Origin: JANYGA01 sp031420415
Lineage (GTDB): Bacteria; Vulcanimicrobiota; Vulcanimicrobiia; Vulcanimicrobiales; Vulcanimicrobiaceae
NCBI GenBank assembly: GCA_031420415.1
Contig: JANOMT010000006.1
Coordinates: forward strand, 62,001 to 126,000
Direction of reading: 5' to 3'
Length of the DNA stretch: 64,000 nucleotides
How positions within the stretch are numbered: position 1 is the first letter of the stretch; the number at the start of each line of letters is the position of its first letter. The translations under genes were made by a program, and so were the position numbers. The notes under the pieces were generated by a model. The model was not told where the DNA came from. It worked only from the letters and a program-made list of their open reading frames with translations, and did no database searches. Shown piece after piece: positions 26,382 through 33,740 of this stretch.

Positions 26382-27157
26382 CGCCGGACCGTCTGCACCT
26401 TACCGTCGCGGGATCGAGTTGTTCGATTCCGCGACCGGGTCGTGCGTGCAGTTCGTATCTCCTCGAGTCGAGTGGCGGGGCGGTCGTCGCCGATCTCGGT
26501 ACGGGTGCGCTTTCCAACATCATCCGTTCGCGCGCGGCCGAGAGCCTCGATGCCGTCATCATCAGCCATATGCATGCCGATCACTTTATCGATATCATCC
26601 CGATGCGATACGCGCTCAAATACGGCGATCGCACGAACGATCGTCGCGTCGCACTCTATCTCCCGCGAGATGGCGATACGCTCTTGCGCAATCTCGTCGG
26701 TGCCTTCGCTAACGAGTCTCACCACGACTTCATCGGCGAAGTCTTCGACGTGCGGACGTACGATCCGAACGAGACGCTGCGCATCGGCGAAATGGCGCTG
26801 CGCTTCGCGCCGACGAAACACTACGTTTCGACGTTCGCGATTCGCTGCGAGGCGGGCGACGCGAGTGTGACCTATAGCGCCGACACCGCGCCCGACGACG
26901 CCGTCGCGCGCCTCGCGTTCGAAACGAGCGCGTTCCTGTGCGAAGCGACGCTGACGACCGAAGCCGAAGCGGAATTGCCGCGCGGTCATCTTTCCGCCCG
27001 CGAGGCGGGGCAGCTGGCAGCGAGCGGTAACGTCGCGCGACTCGTGCTCACACACTATCCGGCGACAGCCGACGTCGCACGCTTGGCTAGCGATGCGCGC
27101 GGCGCGTTCGGCGGCCCGGTCGACGTCGCCGACGACGGGTACCGCCTCGCGATCTAG
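26327..27157 (+). CDS. Metallo-beta-lactamase-fold hydrolase (RNase Z-like)
   Basis: Up to 276 residues. Metal motif SHMHADHFIDI (HxHxDH) near residue 80, a further histidine in PTKHYVSTF, the aspartate in TYSADTAPDD and a C-terminal LVLTHYPA. This is the arylsulfatase/RNase Z-like branch of the fold; the substrate is unknown. The only canonical in-frame start is TTG 26327, deep in the peroxiredoxin gene. The fold itself begins around LHLTVAGSS, coded from about 26393, where the choices are CTG 26393 or other non-standard codons, so the true start is unresolved. Confidence 0.82.
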   Translation: MAQGEGRWPRRGRFVEPVTPDRLHLTVAGSSCSIPRPGRACSSYLLESSGGAVVADLGTGALSNIIRSRAAESLDAVIISHMHADHFIDIIPMRYALKYGDRTNDRRVALYLPRDGDTLLRNLVGAFANESHHDFIGEVFDVRTYDPNETLRIGEMALRFAPTKHYVSTFAIRCEAGDASVTYSADTAPDDAVARLAFETSAFLCEATLTTEAEAELPRGHLSAREAGQLAASGNVARLVLTHYPATADVARLASDARGAFGGPVDVADDGYRLAI

Positions 27158-27161
27158 GACG

Positions 27162-27716
27162 CTAGTTGTCGGTCTTCGCCTCGCCGCGCGGCAGCGAAAA
27201 CTGGACGAGTGATTTAACGGGTGCGAGGCCGCGATTGATGACGGCGTAGACCGTCACTTGCAGGTTGAGTTCTTCGAGTCGCGCTTTCGCTGCCATGACT
27301 TCACGACCGTTGCTTACGACGTCCTCGAGTAACAACACCCGCTGGCCTTCGACGTAGGGGCCCTCGACGTACTCATCGGTGAACGCGCCGTAGCCCTTGG
27401 GCTGCTTGCGCACGACGATCATCGGAATGTTCGTCATCTGCGACACGACGGTTGCGAGGATCGCGCCGCCGAGTTCCGTACCGGCGATGAGGTGTGGATT
27501 GAGTTCCGTAACGATCGGCGTAAAGAGTCGCGCGATGCGACGCAGGACGCTTGGATCCGAGAAGAGGCGAAATTTATCGATATAAAAATCGCTGCTATTG
27601 CCGCCGGCGAGGAGATACTCGCCGCGCGTGAGTGCGCGCTCCATGATCGTATTCACGAGCCACTTGATCTCGGGAATGCGACCCAGGCGGGAGCTTTCCG
27701 GTTCTAAATATCCCAT
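27162..27716 (-). CDS. pyrE: Orotate phosphoribosyltransferase
   Basis: 184 residues. PRPP-binding motif VLLLEDVVSNGRE near residues 130-142, with LLAGGNSSDFYIDKF (orotate-site lysine/tyrosine region), LIAGTELGGAILA and VVRKQPKGYG. It makes orotidine 5'-phosphate in UMP synthesis. ATG 27716 overlaps the end of the peptide-binding-protein gene by 13 bases. A longer in-frame extension exists only inside that gene. Last gene of the minus-strand run that begins at the secreted protein near 34499 or at pcp. Confidence 0.9.
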   Translation of the reverse strand: MGYLEPESSRLGRIPEIKWLVNTIMERALTRGEYLLAGGNSSDFYIDKFRLFSDPSVLRRIARLFTPIVTELNPHLIAGTELGGAILATVVSQMTNIPMIVVRKQPKGYGAFTDEYVEGPYVEGQRVLLLEDVVSNGREVMAAKARLEELNLQVTVYAVINRGLAPVKSLVQFSLPRGEAKTDN

Positions 27717-29383
27717 GTATACGCGTTCCAAGACTCCGTGACGGGGTTGGGCGTGAAGTGTTTGAAATCGGGGTTGATCGGCTGGACCTGGCGCGGCCAC
27801 CAGATCGTAATCTGCGGCTGATCGCGCGCGAGCTGCGCTTCGAGATTTGCATACGCGCGTCGTCGCGTCGTGCGATCGAAATGTGTGATCGCAGCCGTTT
27901 CGGCTGCATCCATTTGTGGCGTGCAGTAGTGCGTTTCGTTGTTCCCGTTCGGCGGTTGCGCGTTGCACATGAAAATCGACGACTGATCGGGATCGATGCC
28001 CGCAACCCAGCCGGTGACGGCGAGATCGAACTTGCCGTTCTGTAAGATACCGCCCTGGCCCATCGTCGCAAAGAGCAACGCGCCGAGGTACGTTTTGACA
28101 TCGAGCTCGACGCCGATCTCGCGCAACATCGATTGAATCTGGACGATCGCCGAGCGACGTGTCGCGTTGGAGGTGTTGGTCACGATCTCGAGTGCGAGTT
28201 TCTGGCCGTTACGAACCATGATGCCGTCGGTGCCCGGCGCGTATCCGGCGGCCGCGAGCAGCGCCTTCGCCTTTGCGATATCGTGCGGATATTTGACGAC
28301 GTTCGGTGCGTGCGCCCACATGAATGGCGGCAGATCTTGATCGGCGACGACGGCGGAGCCGAACGTTAGCGTGTCGACGAGTTTCTGACGATCGATGCCG
28401 TACGCGAGCGCTTGACGGACACGTACGTCGTCGAGGGGTTTGCGTTTGGTGTTGATCTGAATACGCAGATACTGATTTTGAACGGAAAGAATCGAGGTGA
28501 TATCGGGGAGCGTTTTGAGATCTTTGTATTCTTGGGGCGAGGCTTGATACTGCCAATCGAGATCGTGCGTGCGGAGAAGGTTTAATTCCGTATTTTCATC
28601 GGGAACGAACTTGAGCGTGATCTGCGCGAGTTTCGGCTTGCCCAAGAAGTAGTCGTCGTTGCGGACGAGCGTCATGTGATCGCCGCGAATCCAGTCTTTG
28701 AATTTAAACGGTCCCGTCCCGATCGGCGATGAGTTGAAATCGGCGACATTGATGCTCTGTAACGGCCCGAGAATATGTTCGGGAACGATATTGAATGGAT
28801 CGTCACTCTCGCCGAAGATCGTATCGACGACGGGTGCGAAGCGCTGCTTCATGTGGAAGACGACGGTCGCCGCATCTGGCGTGTCGACGGCGGAGACGAG
28901 GCTGTATCCCGTCTGCGTGATCACGTTGTTTTTCTTATTGAGAATCGCGCTCCACGTGAACTTGACGTCCTTGCTCGTGAAGGGTACTCCGTCGTGCCAT
29001 TTCACGTTCGTGCGCAAGTGATACGTGATCGTGAGGCCGTCTTTACTGATGCCGCCATTCTCGAGCGTGGGTACGACGCGCGCGAGGATCGGGATCTGCT
29101 TCTTTCCCGTCTCGTCGACCGATACGAGAAGGTCGAACATGAGTCGCGCGATCATGCTTTCGGTCGTATTCGATGCGAGGAGCGGGTTGAGCGTATTGGG
29201 CGTCGTCTGCAGCCCGATACGTAAGACGTGTGGCTTCGTCCACGGATGACGGCCGTCGACGCCGCCGGTACCGGGATCTGAGCCCGCCGTGCCCACCTTG
29301 GTACAACCCGCAAGGACCGCGCCCGCAAGAATCGTCGTGGCGATGAATCGCGGGAAAGTGCGACGGAGTAGCCCGGTGCTCAA
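27704..29383 (-). CDS. ABC transporter solute-binding lipoprotein, family 5 (peptide type)
   Basis: 559 residues. Lipoprotein signal with lipobox LAGC at residues 23-26 region (TTILAGAVLAGCTK). The family-5 solute-binding fold follows: LRIGLQTTPNTLNPLLASNTTE, LARVVPTLENGGISKDGLTITYHLRTNVKWHDGVPFTSKDVKFTWS, and a late ITIWWPRQVQPINPDFKHF. It binds oligopeptides or similar solutes outside the membrane. TTG start overlaps the stop of the PHP-protein gene (TTGA), so translation is coupled. No permease or ATPase genes accompany it. Confidence 0.93.
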   Translation of the reverse strand: MSTGLLRRTFPRFIATTILAGAVLAGCTKVGTAGSDPGTGGVDGRHPWTKPHVLRIGLQTTPNTLNPLLASNTTESMIARLMFDLLVSVDETGKKQIPILARVVPTLENGGISKDGLTITYHLRTNVKWHDGVPFTSKDVKFTWSAILNKKNNVITQTGYSLVSAVDTPDAATVVFHMKQRFAPVVDTIFGESDDPFNIVPEHILGPLQSINVADFNSSPIGTGPFKFKDWIRGDHMTLVRNDDYFLGKPKLAQITLKFVPDENTELNLLRTHDLDWQYQASPQEYKDLKTLPDITSILSVQNQYLRIQINTKRKPLDDVRVRQALAYGIDRQKLVDTLTFGSAVVADQDLPPFMWAHAPNVVKYPHDIAKAKALLAAAGYAPGTDGIMVRNGQKLALEIVTNTSNATRRSAIVQIQSMLREIGVELDVKTYLGALLFATMGQGGILQNGKFDLAVTGWVAGIDPDQSSIFMCNAQPPNGNNETHYCTPQMDAAETAAITHFDRTTRRRAYANLEAQLARDQPQITIWWPRQVQPINPDFKHFTPNPVTESWNAYTWDI

Positions 29384-31389
29384 CGGCGTCCGCGCGCGGA
29401 CTTTTTCGCGGCCGGTTTTTTCGCGGCCACTTTCTTCACGGGCGCTTTTGCCTTCGCCGCGCGGGAGATCGGCTTCGCAGCTTTTTTCGCAACCGGCGCG
29501 CGTTTCGCGGCGGCGCGGGCGGGCTTTGCCGAAGCCTTTTTCGCGACGGGCTTTGGCGACGTTTTCTTCGCGGGCGTTACCGAACGCGCAGGCTTCTTCG
29601 CGACCGATTTGGCCGGTGCGGCTTTGCTCGGTTTCGCCACGGTCTTTGCGACCGGACGCGCCGGTTTCGCCGTCGCTTTCGCGACCGCCGATTTGGGTTT
29701 TGCCCGCGCCTTCGGTGCCGCTGATTTTGGCGCCGATTTTGCTTCGGCCGCTTTTACGGGTGCGGTCTTTGCGGTCTTCGACTTCACCGGTGCGATCTTC
29801 GTGGCGGCGGGCTTCGCAGCGGTAGATTTTATCGCTACCGGCTGCTTTGCTGCAACGGGCTTTACCGCAACGGCCTTCGGCGCAACGGCCTTCGTGGCGA
29901 CCGGTTTCGGCGCAGCCGGTTTTGCGGGTGCCTCGATCGGTTCGGGCGCGGCAGTCGGCGCCGCAATTGCCGTCGCGGGTTTTGCTATCGCCTTCGACTT
30001 CGTTGCCGGGGCGACATCGGGCTTCGCAATGGCGACCGGATCGCTCGGTTTTGCATCGGGCGGCGAGGGAATCGTAGCTTCGCCGCTCGCAATCGGCGCA
30101 CTTTCGACTGACGGCAAAACGGCCTCGACGACGGTAACAACTTTTTTCGGAGGCCGTTTCTTGGCGGGTGCACTCGTTGCCGGTGCGTTTGCCGATACGG
30201 CCACGGCCGCGGAAGCTTCGATCGGTTCGGCGATGGTGGTCGGCGCTTCGGAGATCTCCGTTTTCGAGGCCGCCTCGCCTCCAGTTGCATCGTCGTCATC
30301 GTCGGAATCGGCGTCGTCGTCGACAATGGGAGCGTTCATCGCGGCAGCAGCACGCGCCGCGACGCGTTCGGCCGGCGCGGCGAGGGCCTTCGAGTGTTCG
30401 CGCAAGATCTCGGCGGTCGCGCGCAGGGCGACGCGCGCGAGACGGCCACCGAGCGGGAAGGCGATTTCGTTGATCTCGGCTTCATCGAGAAGCGCGAGCA
30501 CGATATCGAACGCGGAGCCCTGATCTTTCGGGCTGTGCGCGTCGGAACCGACGGCCACCATCACGCCGCGTTCTTTCGCCTTGCGCAACAGACGGAGATG
30601 AACGGCGCGATACTTCGAACGCTGCGCTTCGTCGTCGAGAAAGTACTTATAGAAATAGCGCGAGTTCACTTCGATCGCCATGTTGCGCTCGGCGCACGCA
30701 GCGAGAAAACGATCTTCGTAGGCTTCGAGGACGTCGTCGGCCGGCCAATGACCGAATTTTGCCGGGACGTAAAAATGGCCGACGATGTGCCCCGGTAATT
30801 TGTCGATTGCATCGAGCAACGTCGTCATGTAGATCTCCCACACGTTGTCGAGACCGACGACGTCGTAAAGATCTTTAAACTCGGGATTGTCGAAGGGCCA
30901 CATCCAATTTTCGCCATGCGTCGGATGCGTGATCGGCAAGAAATGGACGGAGCGAATCATGCCGTCGGGTTTCATCGCATCGACGATATTCTGCGCATCG
31001 GGGCGGCATCGCGGATCGTTATCGATCTCCGCACCGATCGAGTAGCGCATCCCGCGACGCAGACCTTCGGAGACGACGGCGGCGTGGCCGAGCTCGACGC
31101 CCGCCGTCTCCGCGGCGCCGTAGAGATCGCCCGCCTGCGCGAGTTTGAGCGCGCGACGGACCAAATTTACGGCGGCGGGATCTTCGAACGTGAGATAATT
31201 CATGTGGTCGGCGACCATCACGAAGCGTGGCGAATTGCGGCGACACGCGTGGAAGAACCAGAGAAAAAGCATCCGCGCCGTGTACGGGATGGGGCGTTCC
31301 TCGGCAAAGGGCTTGTGCTCGCCCTTTGCGTGGCCGTGGATATCGGGCAACGCCGCGATACGCGGATCGGCTTTCGGTTTACGCTCCAT
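29380..31389 (-). CDS. PHP-domain phosphoesterase with long histone H1-like C-terminal tail
   Basis: 669 residues. Residues 1-315 are a PHP domain: HxH in PDIHGHAK (His18, His20), MVADHMNY (Asp61, His62), His149 in RSVHFLP, and GSDAHSPKD (Asp283, His285), a full set of metal ligands as in histidinol phosphatase/polymerase PHP domains. Residues 356-368 are a run rich in aspartate, and the rest is low-complexity Ala/Pro/Lys. From about residue 480 it becomes AKPAAxK/VAKKPA repeats like bacterial histone H1-like proteins. The tail is coded at 29383-30327. Possible roles are nucleic-acid binding with a phosphoesterase, but no activity can be assigned. Confidence 0.85.
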   Translation of the reverse strand: MERKPKADPRIAALPDIHGHAKGEHKPFAEERPIPYTARMLFLWFFHACRRNSPRFVMVADHMNYLTFEDPAAVNLVRRALKLAQAGDLYGAAETAGVELGHAAVVSEGLRRGMRYSIGAEIDNDPRCRPDAQNIVDAMKPDGMIRSVHFLPITHPTHGENWMWPFDNPEFKDLYDVVGLDNVWEIYMTTLLDAIDKLPGHIVGHFYVPAKFGHWPADDVLEAYEDRFLAACAERNMAIEVNSRYFYKYFLDDEAQRSKYRAVHLRLLRKAKERGVMVAVGSDAHSPKDQGSAFDIVLALLDEAEINEIAFPLGGRLARVALRATAEILREHSKALAAPAERVAARAAAAMNAPIVDDDADSDDDDDATGGEAASKTEISEAPTTIAEPIEASAAVAVSANAPATSAPAKKRPPKKVVTVVEAVLPSVESAPIASGEATIPSPPDAKPSDPVAIAKPDVAPATKSKAIAKPATAIAAPTAAPEPIEAPAKPAAPKPVATKAVAPKAVAVKPVAAKQPVAIKSTAAKPAATKIAPVKSKTAKTAPVKAAEAKSAPKSAAPKARAKPKSAVAKATAKPARPVAKTVAKPSKAAPAKSVAKKPARSVTPAKKTSPKPVAKKASAKPARAAAKRAPVAKKAAKPISRAAKAKAPVKKVAAKKPAAKKSARGRR

Positions 31390-32044
31390 GCGCGTGTCCC
31401 AAAGCGGTTGCGATCAGAATCTCGACCCCGGTCCGCATCGTCTCGAGCGAGAGCGATGGCGTCTTCGCGGCGCCGCGGGCGATCGCGAGTTCGTGAGAAC
31501 ACGGCAGGTGCAAAAATCCGGATAACATCGATGGACCCTTCAGCGCGAGCACTTCGTAAAATATCTGATTGCAGACGTACGTACCGGCGGTCTCCGAGAC
31601 GTATCCCGGAATTCCGGCGGAATGCCATGCTGCGATGATTTCTTCAATCGGCAACTTCGCGAAGTGGGCCGCATCGCCATTTTGATGTATCAGTCCTTCA
31701 CGAATCAGGTTGCCCGCATTGTCCGGGATATCGAACGAGAGAACGTTCACCGCCGTACGTTCGAGCGCGAGCGACGCGCGATCGGCCGCGAGGCCGGTGC
31801 AGAGAACGAGCGCGGGTGAACCCGCCTCCGCGATCGCAGCCTCGAGCGCCGCGACGACGGTCGTGGTGTCGACCGGCAAGACGCGGCCGAGGATTCGATG
31901 GTCCGCAATCGTCGCGCCGTCGAGTGCGTGTGCGAGGATCGCGCTCGGGTTGATCGCGTGGTCGCCGAATGGCTCGAATCCCGTGACGAGGACGGTCGGG
32001 GCAAAAAAAAGCCGGCTCGCGGCCGGCGGACTCTGGGTAGACAT
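31379..32044 (-). CDS. pcp: Pyrrolidone-carboxylate (pyroglutamyl) peptidase I
   Basis: About 221 residues. It removes N-terminal pyroglutamate from peptides. Family blocks: VLVTGFEPFGD...NPS, catalytic Glu in LERTAVNV, catalytic Cys in SETAGTYVCNQIFYEVL and the histidine in GFLHLPCSHE. The protein core starts around residue 18; the first 16 codons from ATG 32044 are extra to the family and contain an intrinsic terminator sequence (32003-32027). An alternative GTG lies at 32053. The strong GGAGG is 25 bases upstream, on the far side of a perfect hairpin. It overlaps the PHP gene by 11 bases. Confidence 0.9.
   Translation of the reverse strand: MSTQSPPAASRLFFAPTVLVTGFEPFGDHAINPSAILAHALDGATIADHRILGRVLPVDTTTVVAALEAAIAEAGSPALVLCTGLAADRASLALERTAVNVLSFDIPDNAGNLIREGLIHQNGDAAHFAKLPIEEIIAAWHSAGIPGYVSETAGTYVCNQIFYEVLALKGPSMLSGFLHLPCSHELAIARGAAKTPSLSLETMRTGVEILIATALGHAHGA
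32003..32027 (-). terminator. Intrinsic terminator sequence inside the 5' end of pcp
   Basis: On the minus strand: GCCGGC (32027-32022), loop CGCGA, GCCGGC (32016-32011), then eight T (32010-32003). A 6-bp all-GC stem with a U8 tract is a textbook Rho-independent terminator. It lies at codons 6-14 of pcp as annotated, so it should end transcripts that come from the sigma/anti-sigma operon or from the leader unless ribosomes or another structure prevent folding. Confidence 0.7.
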
Positions 32045-32273
32045 TACGTGCACGAACTAGGTTCGTGCACCTCCAATCATCGTCTGTTTCTGCGTGAATG
32101 AACTTCGTTGGGGAACATTGGAACTAACGATGATCACCTCCCTTTGCCCGTCTGTTATCCTTCATTCGTATATCTATGAAGGGACCGCGGGTATCATATG
32201 CAGCGAAGATTCTTCGTGCGGTGTCCGGCACCTCTCGACGATCGAAGCTTTCTTCACCAAGTACGCGGAGCGG
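32045..32273 (-). promoter_or_regulatory. Leader region upstream of pcp
   Basis: 229 bases between the anti-sigma fusion gene and pcp, more AT-rich than its flanks. Reading the minus strand: an inverted repeat CCTTCAT/ATGAAGG (32182-32159, 10-base loop), an almost perfect Shine-Dalgarno GGGAGGTGATC (32142-32132) that serves no obvious gene, a short open frame that closes with TAG at 32059-32057, a second GGAGG (32074-32070) and the hairpin described separately. Together with the terminator just inside pcp this resembles a transcription or translation attenuator. A promoter could not be placed with confidence. Confidence 0.45.
32048..32070 (-). repeat. Perfect 10-bp inverted repeat between Shine-Dalgarno and pcp start
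   Basis: Arms GTGCACGAAC (32070-32061 on the minus strand) and GTTCGTGCAC (32057-32048) with a 3-base CTA loop. GGAGG sits at its 5' foot and the pcp ATG 3 bases past its 3' foot. When folded it would bring the ribosome-binding site next to the start codon; unfolded, the spacing (25 bases) is far too long. It could equally be a DNA operator of dyad symmetry. Confidence 0.65.
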
Positions 32274-33056
32274 CTACGAGCGACCGCCGGGAGCTACGGG
32301 TAGTTCGGGAGTGGTCACCCGCGAACCCGAGTAGCCTTCCATGGCGAGGATGCGTGCTTTGACCTCGACCCCGTAGACGTAATTGTGGAGCGCCCCGTTC
32401 GAGTCGACGACGCGGTGACACGGGAGAAAGAGCGCGATCGGATTCCGCGCCATCGCTTGACCGACGGCTCTCGCGGCGTTGGGAGCGCCAAGTTCGCGTG
32501 CGATCCAACCATAGGACCGAACTTCGCCCGGTGGGATTTCGGCGGCCTTGTACAGGGCCGATCGCTCGAAGGGGGTGAGCGCGGAGATATCGACGCGCTC
32601 GAGGTCGGCGCGCCACGTCGTAAAGAATGTTCGGATGGTGCTCGTCACCCATGTGGGCGGTTCGCAGATGCGAACCGGCCGACTCAGGCGATGCTCGATG
32701 ATCGCGACGGCGGCGTCTTCGTCTTCACCACGCGCGATGCCGAGGAACGTAATGCCGGTTTCCCGCCACGCAACGTGGAGATCGCCGAGTGGAGAAGCGA
32801 TGCGCGCCAGATGATCGGCAACGCCCGATCGATAGTGTTGCCGCATCGACTTGATATGGTCGAGAATTTTCGGGACGAGGTGTTCTGGCGGCTCGACGAT
32901 CGGCAAACACGTCAGGCAGTATGCGACGCCCTCGTTTTGTTCGTAGGCGTTTTGGCAGGTCTTACAACGACGGAGATGTGCGAGAACGTGTTCGCTTTTC
33001 GGTTCGACGCCGCTGCGCATTTCGTCCCAGAGCATCTCGACATCGCTACACCGCAT
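32274..33056 (-). CDS. Zinc anti-sigma domain fused to O6-methylguanine-DNA methyltransferase
   Basis: 260 residues. The N-terminus is a zinc anti-sigma (ZAS/zf-HC2) module: Cys3, His27, Cys31 and Cys34 in the order C-x23-H-x3-C-x2-C, then a second pair Cys47/Cys50. Residues 85-150 form the Ogt-type N-terminal domain. Residues 160-243 are the alkyltransferase domain, with PPGEVRSYGWIA (Tyr182), arginine finger Arg196, asparagine hinge Asn205, active-site PCHRVV (Cys213) and the C-terminal ILAMEG. No membrane segment. ATG 33056 overlaps the sigma-factor stop by 11 bases. Each half is individually clear; the join is unusual. It should both hold the sigma factor and repair O6-alkylguanine. Confidence 0.88.
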   Translation of the reverse strand: MRCSDVEMLWDEMRSGVEPKSEHVLAHLRRCKTCQNAYEQNEGVAYCLTCLPIVEPPEHLVPKILDHIKSMRQHYRSGVADHLARIASPLGDLHVAWRETGITFLGIARGEDEDAAVAIIEHRLSRPVRICEPPTWVTSTIRTFFTTWRADLERVDISALTPFERSALYKAAEIPPGEVRSYGWIARELGAPNAARAVGQAMARNPIALFLPCHRVVDSNGALHNYVYGVEVKARILAMEGYSGSRVTTPELPVAPGGRS

Positions 33057-33690
33057 TGACAGAATCCTCGGCTGCAACGATCCGGCCCACTTGTGGACCG
33101 AGGATGCGTCGCAAGATTCGCACGGCTCGATGCACGTGCGATTTAACGGTCCCGATGGGCTGATCTAAGATTTCCGCAATCTCGGGGTGACTGCGGCCTT
33201 CGATGAACCGCAGCGTCGCGGCCGCTCGCAGATGCATCGGTAATTGCAACAGCGCTTGCTCGACGAGCTCGAGATCCGTTCCGCGTTCGACGACTGCCTC
33301 GGGTTGCTCGGGACCCTCCTGCGTGTTGTTGAGCAACGCATCGGGATCGGCGAGTGAATCGAGCGCGACGTTCGTCGGGCGTTTGGAGCGTAATCGGTTC
33401 CTCGTGACGTTTAACGTAATCGTATAGAGCCACGGTTGCAGGCGAAGTTCCCGGCGAGCATCGTCGGTCATCTTGCCGAGCGCACGAAACGCCCGAACGA
33501 AAGAATCTTGGACGATCTCTTCGGCGTCTTCGCGATTGCCCGTCATGCGTAGCGCGAAGCCATAAAGCCGACGTTGGTAATCGTCGACGATGAGTTCGAA
33601 CCGTTCCGTCGACGGCGTCTCCGTGGAACGCGGCGGCACGAGCACGGCGGTAGCCGGCTTCCGCTCGGCGATCCTCGTTTGAGGGACCAC
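33046..33690 (-). CDS. ECF-type RNA polymerase sigma factor
   Basis: 214 residues. Region 2 (about 38-75) shows DDYQRRLYGFALRMTGNREDAEEIVQDSFVRAFRAL with the core-binding and -10-melting helices, followed by WLYTITLNVTRNRLR. Region 4 (about 150-200) is LPMHLRAAATLRFIEGRSHPEIAEILDQPIGTVKSHVHRAVRILRR, a helix-turn-helix for the -35 element. GTG start with GGAG 6 bases ahead. It is translationally coupled to the anti-sigma/methyltransferase fusion, which is the natural candidate for its inhibitor. The upstream neighbour is a secreted protein. Confidence 0.95.
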   Translation of the reverse strand: MVPQTRIAERKPATAVLVPPRSTETPSTERFELIVDDYQRRLYGFALRMTGNREDAEEIVQDSFVRAFRALGKMTDDARRELRLQPWLYTITLNVTRNRLRSKRPTNVALDSLADPDALLNNTQEGPEQPEAVVERGTDLELVEQALLQLPMHLRAAATLRFIEGRSHPEIAEILDQPIGTVKSHVHRAVRILRRILGPQVGRIVAAEDSVNAV

Positions 33691-33740
33691 GCGATACTCC
33701 TAAACTTTCTGGCGAACGTTTTCGGGTTCGGTACCGTTTC

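Noticed and set aside
29609..30523. Plus-strand open frame of 304 codons, Ala/Gly/Phe-rich
   Set aside because: It is the complement of the repetitive Lys/Ala/Pro tail of the PHP protein and only looks membrane-like because of that.
32111..32146. Resemblance to the 3' end of 16S rRNA on the plus strand (GGGGAAC...GATCACCTCCCTTT)
   Set aside because: Nothing upstream looks like 16S rRNA. The match is just the complement of a strong Shine-Dalgarno on the minus strand.
32094..32303. Small plus-strand frame of 69 codons in the pcp leader region
   Set aside because: No ribosome site and it runs into the antisense of the anti-sigma fusion; the region makes better sense as a minus-strand leader.
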